Shown here piece by piece: positions 57,601-64,000 of a stretch of DNA of 64,000 bases (position 1 is the stretch's first letter; the number at the start of each line of letters is the position of its first letter). The notes below the pieces were generated by a model. The model worked only from the letters and a program-made list of their open reading frames with translations. It did not search any database and was not told the origin of the DNA. A program made the translations under genes and the position numbers. This DNA comes from Notospermus geniculatus (taxonomy: Eukaryota > Nemertea > Pilidiophora > Heteronemertea > Lineidae), in contig NMRB01001208.1 of assembly GCA_002633025.1 (NCBI GenBank), positions 147,375 through 211,374 of the forward strand. Direction: 5' to 3'.

Positions 57601-60600
57601 CATGCAGTGAAGACGTAACGTCATTCACTCGACGTCACGCAACAGAGACGCGTGACGTACCCGTACCATACGGGATGAACTGAAGCCTACCTTCCTCGTC
57701 ACGTACAGGGAAGGTACGCGGATTTAGGGAGGTCAATTGTGCCACGTACTGTATGTTGTAACGTACAAAATTCAATTGTCATCTATAACTGATGAGAACT
57801 CAGGAAGAGTAGTACTTTGTGCGGGTGCATACTGGCCAGTGACAGTATTCAAAATATTGGCAATAAGTACCTGTCTGACAAAGCCACTGGCTAAAATCTC
57901 GGTTATTTTTCTTGCGGTTCCTGCCCTGGGTGGCTGGAAACCGATGATAAAAATAGTCGATCATGGTAAGCACATTTTGGCCACATGCAGGCAACCACAA
58001 GAAAATGACCAGCATCTCTTAGTTATTTTGCAGTGTGCCTACTAGTAGTTACAGGCCCGTAGCAGCCGGGGGGGGGCCGGGGGTCCAAGGCCCCCCCCAC
58101 TTTTTTTGCCAAAAATACCTTGGCCCAAATGTCCATTTTATATGTCCATAATTTTGCTCTCAGATCCCAGGAAAATGCATCTAAAGCACTTAAATTGTCA
58201 ATTTTTTCCTGGGGGAGGACCCCCACACCCCCCGTTTGGGTTTCACTTTCTGGCCCTGACCGCGCCTCCGCCGAGCTACACACCCAACCTTTCTGTCAAT
58301 CCTGGATCCGACCCTGCCAGGGACCCCCACTCATCAGAGGGCTGCTACGGGCCTGAGTTAGGGTAGTTATGATAACTACCAGGTGAAGGACTTACTTTCA
58401 CATTCCTTGAGAAAGAGAGACAATGAATGTCCTTTATCAGTGGCCCAATTACATTACTTGTACATCTTCCAAGTATTGTTCCTGACATACTTTGTCACTG
58501 GCGTAATAGGTATTAGGTACATGTACTACAATAACAATTTGGACATGATGGAGCAAAAAATACATGTCAAGATGCATTTAACTTTCCACACAGAGAGAAT
58601 TACTAGTGGTAACTTAACCAGATTTCCTGCTGTCCGTGACGTCATGGATTTCCCATCTGGTGTCACATGTGATATGCAACAGCGTTGTGTACAATGAAAT
58701 GGCCAGGGCCATTGTGCTCACCTCTGTGATAAGTCTCTGTGGTAAAGTAAAACTGGGACACTCATGGTGAATGATGAAGAATCAGTACAGATAAGATAAA
58801 GCTGAACACATTGAAGTATTTTATCTGATCAGCAATAATTAATCTATCACATAAACTCAGTCGATGACTGTCTGTGTCAGAAGGAGTTAGTGGTGATGTC
58901 AAAAATTCTATTTTTCAAGATGGCCACCTGGCGGCCATATTTGAAGTTTGTTGGAACTGAAATCTTAGCATAAATGTAGAGGATACTTACACAGATATTC
59001 AGGCAACATAAAACTATCTTAACCTTTACTAATGATTAGATATGGGCCGAAGCAAATTTTTCAAGATGGCTGACTGGCGGCCATATTTGACGTCCATTCT
59101 AACCAAAATTTGCCATACGTGTAGAAGGTACCTAGATACGTGTTGTGGCAAGGCTATAGCATCCACCTTACTCCTACTTGTGAGATATGGGTCAAAGTCC
59201 TTTTTTCAAGATGGCTTCCTGGTGGCCATATTTAAAGTCCGATTGGATTGAAATTTGGTGCACTTGTAGAGGGTGATTAGATATATCTTCACAGCAAACC
59301 AAAACACTCTCTGTCAAATAGCCACGAAATGTGCCACCAAACAGTGAACTTTTAACTTTGACCTCTGTGACCTTGAAAAGTAGGTCAAATCAAAAACCCG
59401 GGATTTATGTGATGAAACCTCATCAGAGGAACCCACCATAAAAGTTTCGTGGTTCTAGCTAGCAGCGTTCAGGAGATATGGCCAAAAGAATGTTTTCACA
59501 AAGCACCCCCTACAGGCCAGAATGTAAAACTGGCAGCGCTAAGTTTCGGTCCAGAGATAGTTTTTAGCATAGGCTACCTGTACACCACATTTCAAGTTTC
59601 TAGCCCAAGCGGTTTAGAAACGTGCCACCCTCGTTAACGACGACGAACGACGACGGACGCCGGACGACGACGGACGATGCACTGTAAGAAAAGCTCACCT
59701 CACAGAGGTGAGCTAAAAATGCACTACATGTACGTGACGTCGTGATGACGTCATAATTACACAATGTTCGGCATGAAGTGGTTTAGCTGCATTCATGGGG
59801 TTCAGACTCATCCCTTGGTCAAAAGTTGAGAATAATCCTCTCCTTGCCCTCACTCTCATACATGTACAGGGTGGTCAAAAATTTCACATACGTACATGTA
59901 CACACTGTTTCTGCCAGGGATTTTTTTTAAGGGGGGACGAAGAGAAAATTAATGACAGAGTTCTTGGTCAAAAACACAAATTTTGACTATTTTTGACTTT
60001 TTTTTGATAAACTGTTCACTTCTTACAAATACATGTACACCTGCCTTGAGATGTCAGAACAGAAAGAGGCTCTCGGTGTGACAATTTCGTAGGACACAGT
60101 AGTCAAAATTGACATCCCTATGGCTTCGCGTAAGTTACTCGTAAGTTACGCGTTACTCATGGCTTTGGTTTCACGTAACTCACTGCGTAACTCACCAAAA
60201 TCGTGAAACTCGCCTCGTAAATCACTGCGTAGCTAGCGCGTAACTCACCACGTAACTCTCAACTCGTAAGTTAGGCCTATGTGTATAACATAGCTCGTGA
60301 GTTGTTGCGTAAGTTACGCGTAACTTTCGCGAATTTAGGGATGTCAATTGTGACCTGTACTGTACATGTAACATGCAGCTATAATCACAGAATGTCAATA
60401 AATGAGGAAGTTTATGAACTTGATATTTTTTTTTAGAAAACATCTACCAGTAATGTCCATATGGGCCAGGCAATTTTTCCAGGTACACCAATTCTTATCT
60501 CATCACATGATGATCTGATTCTAAAAAGTCGATGTTGTCACATTAATTCTCGTTTTCAATTATGTCAATGACCTGTATTCATTGGAAATAGCTCAGAGTT

Positions 60601-62818
60601 TCCACAATATTGTCTATTGAGGTCACTCAGCGGTAGTTCCGACTTCAGATGTGTCAGACTTTAGAAATGATTCTTCACTCTTTCATCAGACCTATCTATC
60701 CTTATATAGGTCTGGATTTTCCGTCCCAACATTCAGGTTCCAACCTGATGGAAAAATTTCTTTAGAGAAATATTAGATTTACCCTCGAAGTTACAAACAG
60801 CAGAGAATTTCCAACCATAGCGGGACAGTTTCAGATTGTCTTAAAATATTATTTGAATTCATGCAGATGCCTCATCACAAGTGTAGATTGTTGTTTGTAT
60901 CCTGAAAAACTGTTTTATATCATAGTAGAATTTGAGAAGTTTGTGTTTACTTTGTTTGTTCGCAATTTTCTCCAAGACTGATGAAGGGATCACCCCCAAA
61001 CTTGGTGTACACATGCAGACAGACCTCGAAAGTGTCCTTAGGAAGCCCGAATTTTGATATGACTTATAGTTTTTGAAATATCAAGATATTAGCGAAAATA
61101 ATCAATTCTGTTTGTTCAGGCCTTTTGACGTCATGATGTCTGTCGTGCCATCCGATGGCATGACGTCAGCAATGTCAGGTGCGAGGAATGACATCATTAC
61201 GCCGCTCGAATGGATATGATGTCATTACGTTCCCCAAGCGTTCACATGAATTTAGCAGTTCCCCCACTCTGACTGAACGGGTATTGCCGCCAAGTTCTGT
61301 GACAGAAAAGACAGGGAAACCCATTCTTGCCATTCCAGTGTTTAGTTGATGTATCATCGGGGAAGCAAATAATAATCAGAACACAAACATCCTGTTCATT
61401 CTGGCCTTTGATACCGGTAAATTTCAAAAAAGCCAAGTTTCTTTGCAAGTGTACATGTAGGCCTCTGACATGAATAAGTATCACGTTCTTCCTTGTCAGC
61501 CAAATAATTCTTGGAATATTATTAGAATACAGCAGTGAAGATTAATAGGCTGACGTCAGAAGTACCACAAAAGTTCATGTCAGACTTGGGAATGTCCTTG
61601 GATGTAAGCAGTGCTCAGAACTTTATGGAAACTCAGTGTTCTCCACACCAGTTAGAAAACGGGCGGCCCACCCCTCTTAAAAATACCACATCAAAATCTG
61701 CCCCTCTTAAAAGTTTGTCCGCCCTAATATTTATGATTTTGATTGCTCAATTATGCATCTCAGATGCTCAGAAAACGCATCTCACAGCACCTAAAATCCA
61801 AATTTCGCTGGGGAGGGCCCCCAGACCCCCTGCCAGAAGGTGCCCTGCGCGGTGGCTTCAGCACCACGCCCACTGCCGCCTCTCTTAGACCAAAACCTGT
61901 GGAGAACACTGGAAACTCTCCCCAGGGATGGAGCTCACTTCTGCCAAGTCTTTTAGCCAAATCATTGGCCAAGTTTAGAATCCCCAATCGGACATGTCAG
62001 AAGTGACATTACTTCCTGGCACACAATTAATGGAAATCCTGAGGTTGTACATGTACAATTGGCTTATTCCGTCAATCGACGACCTTTTTTGGCCAGTGAT
62101 TGGGGATTCTATTCTAAACTCATTAGTCATTAGCCTAGTCACTGTGACTGTCATTCTAATGGATTTTCAGTTTGGAAAATTTTAGCCAAGTGGTTGAAGT
62201 TGTAGCCAAATTGGAGGTGAAATAGTCAATGGCGATTTGGCTTGTGGGTAGCGCCATCCCTGTCTCTCCCCATTACAAGGACCCCTCTTCTAAGGACTCA
62301 AGTCATCAAGGACCCCTGTAGTGATCGAGGACTCCCCAAACAACTTGATCCTCAGCGTGTCCTAAACAGAGATTCTGTCTCCCATCCAGGTGCGGATCTG
62401 GGGGCTCCCCTTTCGGCCAACAAATCTGTAAAATTGACTGTGAATTTCTGAAATTTGGAGCAAATCATTGAAATTCACCGCACATTTCAATGTTTCTAGC
62501 ACAATGCGCCCCTCTTTTCCAAAATCGTGGATCCGCCCCTGCTATCAGTCCCTAAGGCCTGCTTGTAGGCCTACATGTATATATAATTATTTTTGTTTTG
62601 GGTGAACCTTCAACACGATAAAAGTGGGTAATAAAACAGAAAATGTTCATACTAACCTGTCCCTTGTTAATGAAACCTAAATCCTTAGCCAGCGCATCAG
62701 CAACTTTCGGGCCCCCGGGGACCTCAACTGCCCACTGATTCAAGAATACCTCCGCGAAACTTCCAGCTATCACATTTAGAATAAGTTGAATTACAACTCC
62801 GTGCCATTTTTCAACCAT
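51566..62818 (-). CDS. furin/PACE4-type proprotein convertase, first two coding exons (partial)
   Basis: Subtilisin/kexin-like serine protease that cleaves precursors at basic sites in the trans-Golgi or at the cell surface. Exon 1 (62818 down to 62657) and exon 2 (51670 down to 51566) join in phase 0 to 89 residues: a hydrophobic signal peptide, then the prodomain with NQWAVEVPGGPKVADALAKD, LGFINKGQ|IGSLENHYEFVH, KRSTTSS and HRALDSHPE. The GFxNxGQxGSLxxxYxFxH pattern and the exon boundary after GQ match convertases of the PCSK3/5/6 group. The next exon should start V.W..QQ; neither it nor any catalytic exon was recognised before ARFGEF. The subtype cannot be decided from the prodomain. Confidence 0.85.
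52000..52270 (-). mobile_element. tRNA-derived SINE (best preserved)
   Basis: On the minus strand TGATAGCCGAGTGGTTA (box A) and GGGTTCGAATCC (box B) have tRNA-Leu/Ser-like spacing. They are followed by a body with CATGGGACAGTAAGCC and TTGCAAGGGCAAGT. The 5' and 3' ends of the head do not pair as an acceptor stem, so it is a SINE and not a tRNA gene. Confidence 0.8.
52314..52605. mobile_element. ~290-base inverted-repeat element
   Basis: GGGCGTATTCAAATCCTCG on the left pairs with GGGCGTATTCGAATACTCG read from the right, and the arms stay similar through CTAGTT.ATGTAG and GACTC..CTCGAGAAC. AATGG occurs at both edges and may be the target duplication. Confidence 0.7.
52957..53095. mobile_element. 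139-base TA-flanked hairpin MITE
   Basis: GGGCGGCTTTCCATTGGAGC and GAGCGGCTTTCCATTGGAGC (minus strand) start arms of about 60 bases. TA at 52955-52956 and 53096-53097. Confidence 0.82.
53786..53870 (-). mobile_element. truncated SINE tail
   Basis: GGGCCGACGCCGTAGCAT, GCCGTGGTAAG and GGCCATCTCAAGCT match the tail of the SINE at 52000-52270. Confidence 0.6.
54632..54985. mobile_element. 354-base CAG...CTG element with 5-base duplication
   Basis: CAGGGTTATATCTAGG at both ends (inverted). AAGCA flanks exactly (54627-54631 and 54986-54990). It contains an A14-T22 run (54734-54769). Confidence 0.82.
55734..56116. mobile_element. ~383-base long-inverted-repeat element
   Basis: Arms of about 150 bases start GGGAGGTTTCGCAAATCTGA on both strands and continue through GAAATACGAAAT, TTCATTTCCA and ATGGTTGGTACCACAAAT. 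The centre holds a small palindrome around CCACTTCTTATCTACGAAGTGG (two halves of 9 bases). No target duplication is evident. Confidence 0.78.
56307..57047. mobile_element. ~740-base foldback element with strand-skewed arms
   Basis: Outer arms TTATTAAGTACGGAA, GCAAACGGAATGTA and AACTGGAACGGAACA are inverted repeats. The inner left half (about 56400-56640) is G/T-rich and the inner right half (56640-56940) is A/C-rich, so they are complementary in character. GCTTTTGTGG.G.GTT.GATTC sub-repeats are shared between halves. Open frames inside are by-products of the skew. Confidence 0.72.
57095..57366. mobile_element. 272-base MITE (CAGTACGTTGCAC family), copy 2
   Basis: Same length and ends as 38187-38458. 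The right border is TA, while the left reads TT, probably mutated. Confidence 0.85.
57484..57751. mobile_element. 268-base MITE (CAGTACGTTGCAC family), copy 3, inverted
   Basis: CAGTACCTTGCACAATTGAC to its inverted end with TA at 57482-57483 and 57752-57753. It lies opposite to copy 2, 117 bases away, so the pair forms a large inverted repeat. Confidence 0.85.
58052..58355. mobile_element. 304-base CAG...CTG element with 5-base duplication
   Basis: CAGGCCCGTAGCAGCC at both ends (inverted), with AGTTA at 58047-58051 and 58356-58360. The interior has C-rich blocks (GGACCCCC). Its interior ATTTTGCTCTCAGATCC region resembles ATTTATGATTTTGATTGCTC inside 61634-61911 only loosely. Confidence 0.82.
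58716..59713. mobile_element. ~1-kb GCTCACCT-family element with internal tandem modules
   Basis: GCTCACCTCTGTGA at the left and its complement at the right (TCACAGAGGTGAGC) form short inverted ends. Inside, a unit of about 145 bases beginning TTTTTCAAGATGGC (58911, 59057, 59201) repeats three times. The right part matches modules at 45443 and 48690. A CGACGACGGAC-rich stretch precedes the terminal hairpin. No protein is encoded. Confidence 0.75.
60097..60362. mobile_element. 266-base MITE related to the CAGTACGTTGCAC family
   Basis: CAGTAGTCAAAATTGACATC on the left and CAGTACAGGTCACAATTGAC from the right, with TA after the right end. The inside is filled with GCGTAAGTTACG/CGTAACTCAC palindromic words. 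Length and ATTGACxTCCCTA motif match the 272-base family, but the inner words differ. Confidence 0.75.
60365..61630. other. unannotated part of the convertase intron
   Basis: No gene or clear transposon structure was seen. Confidence 0.4.
61634..61911. mobile_element. 278-base CAG...CTG element with 6-base duplication
   Basis: CAGTGTTCTCCAC at both ends (inverted), with GAAACT at 61628-61633 and 61912-61917. The interior has a C-rich GGGCCCCCAGACCCCC segment like that in 58052-58355. Confidence 0.8.
62387..62541. mobile_element. 155-base CAG...CTG element with near 5-base duplication
   Basis: CAGGTGCGGATC and, from the right, CAGGGGCGGATCCACGATTT. CCATC (62382-62386) and CTATC (62542-62546) flank it, four of five bases equal. 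Reverse copy at 41427-41611. It ends 115 bases from convertase exon 1. Confidence 0.7.
62657..62818 (-). CDS. convertase exon 1: start, signal peptide, prodomain start
   Basis: ATG at 62818-62816, 54 codons, donor GTTAGT (62656-62651). MVEKWHGVVIQLILNVIAGS has a hydrophobic core suited to a signal peptide. GGPKVADALAKDLGFINKGQ is the first prodomain strand-helix region. The TCATC just before the ATG is not a strong initiation context, but this is the only Met in frame ahead of the signal sequence. Confidence 0.85.
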
Positions 62819-64000
62819 GATGATTAAATATTAAAGTTATGCCAATTAGTTAGGCCGCCCTAAGACGATAGCACACAATCTCAAGTAGTTAGTCCACAGT
62901 CCAGCTGTTGGAACAGTTGCGATTATCAATCACACCAAGTCGAAGTCGAAATGCACCTACACGGAAAAACTGCCGAGTATGAAATCAGAATAGGCCTTTT
63001 CTAACAGTGTTCGTTTGTAACCTGAATGGACACTAAGCCTTATGATTTGATATGATATAGATAATCTAGAAATCACAGTCTAAACAAACCAGCAGTAGTT
63101 ATCAGGTGAGATAACACGTACTCAAGTATTGTACATGTACACTACACTACACTATGTACATCACATTCTGCATATCAATACAGTGTATATCACTATTAGA
63201 ACAGCAGTACAGATGACAGCTAGTCAGAAACGATACACGCAAATCCTTTGTTATTTTGTAATCTCTGGTGTATTAGCCAACGTAACCTCATCAAGATTTA
63301 ATCAAGCATCATTGGAAATCGAGAGAAATCGGAATAAACGACATTATCGGCCTTCAGCAAACGAAAAACTGCTGCATTCACTCCGAACGCGGTGATAACC
63401 ACGTTTATATATCGACTGACAGATGGCGCTCGACGAGGAGAGTTGATATGTCACGTGATTGGGGAATCCCGTTCTGTGTCGTCTGCTACGGTTCTTCGAA
63501 TGTAAAGACGGGTCGATGATGTCACATTAAACATGAGGCATTGAAATCTGAGTTGAAATACAAAATCCCAGGCCCTTTTATGCAACACTCCAAACTTCCG
63601 ACAATTTAAACAGTTCTTTTCAGTGGGGGACAAAAAGAAGTGATTAAAGGGCCTCTACTAGAGGCAGTTCGTTAGGCTGCTAACAGTAGGCCTACTTCTA
63701 CTGTGCAACAGGTGGCGCTACCAACCATGATCTCATGAATTGTGAATCAAATGTTGAGATTGATGAAATTTTCAAAAATGACGGCGATGCCCAGGTTGGA
63801 TCCTCAATGCCATCAATTCTATTTTTGATTCTATGTTATAGTAATCATATCAATATCTGATAAAAAGCTGCCTAGAGGCCCTTTAAGACCACTGCAAAAC
63901 TTTTATTCCAGGCTTTCGAAAGCCACCACGCAGCAAAGTCAACTTACAGGCCTATAGTGTAAACTTTTGACCCACTATTTTTGTCACATCATGAGACAGT
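62819..64000. other. region upstream of the convertase start, probable 5' UTR/promoter
   Basis: On the minus strand the ATG is preceded by an A/T-rich stretch (ATAACTTTAATATTTAATCA). Further up, 63420-63490 is richer in CpG and holds TCACGTGA. No second gene was recognised. No TATA box or start site can be assigned with confidence. Confidence 0.35.

Overview
The window is intron-rich animal nuclear DNA, with 35 well-bounded exons in one gene, GT-AG introns, polyadenylation signals and dense short transposons. Frequent TACATGTA, TACCGGTA and TAGGCCTA words, TA-flanked inverted-repeat elements and tRNA-derived SINEs suggest a marine invertebrate, either a deuterostome such as an echinoderm or a lophotrochozoan. 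The sequence alone does not settle the phylum.

Layout. (1) 1-24455, plus strand: almost the whole coding region of a BIG-type Arf guanine-nucleotide exchange factor, the ARFGEF1/ARFGEF2 orthologue. I traced 35 exons in frame, 5166 bases or 1721 residues plus stop; only the first few dozen residues lie upstream. A 24-base microexon and a GC-AG intron sit inside it. A probable 3' UTR runs to about 26 kb and is broken by a 333-base run of N (24555-24887). (2) 26-31.5 kb: no gene recognised, only degenerate tandem repeats and one 859-base inverted-repeat element with a 9-base target duplication. (3) 31534-33054, plus strand: four exons of an unrecognised gene, coiled coil then a basic region. (4) 33-41.9 kb: repeats, including a strand-switching 10-mer minisatellite, a four-copy array in which each copy keeps a splice-site-bounded 16-mer, and several hairpin elements. 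(5) 41917-48696: two near-identical copies of one segment, joined by a single N. They look like overlapping contig ends from two haplotypes placed in tandem and differ by precise transposon insertions with empty sites. (6) 51566-62818, minus strand: the first two coding exons of a furin/PACE4-type proprotein convertase, about 11 kb apart. Its intron is packed with small DNA transposons. Later exons were not found. (7) 62819-64000: region upstream of that gene.

The genes do not form a pathway unit, although both recognised products act in the Golgi/post-Golgi system: BIG activates Arf at the trans-Golgi, and furin-type convertases process cargo there. I read their closeness as coincidence. No CRISPR, operon or retrotransposon polymerase was seen. 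Many repeats can be sorted by termini and target duplication: TA-flanked CAGT-ended elements, CAG...CTG elements with 5-6 base duplications, 8-9 base duplicators, and a TAA-flanked element.
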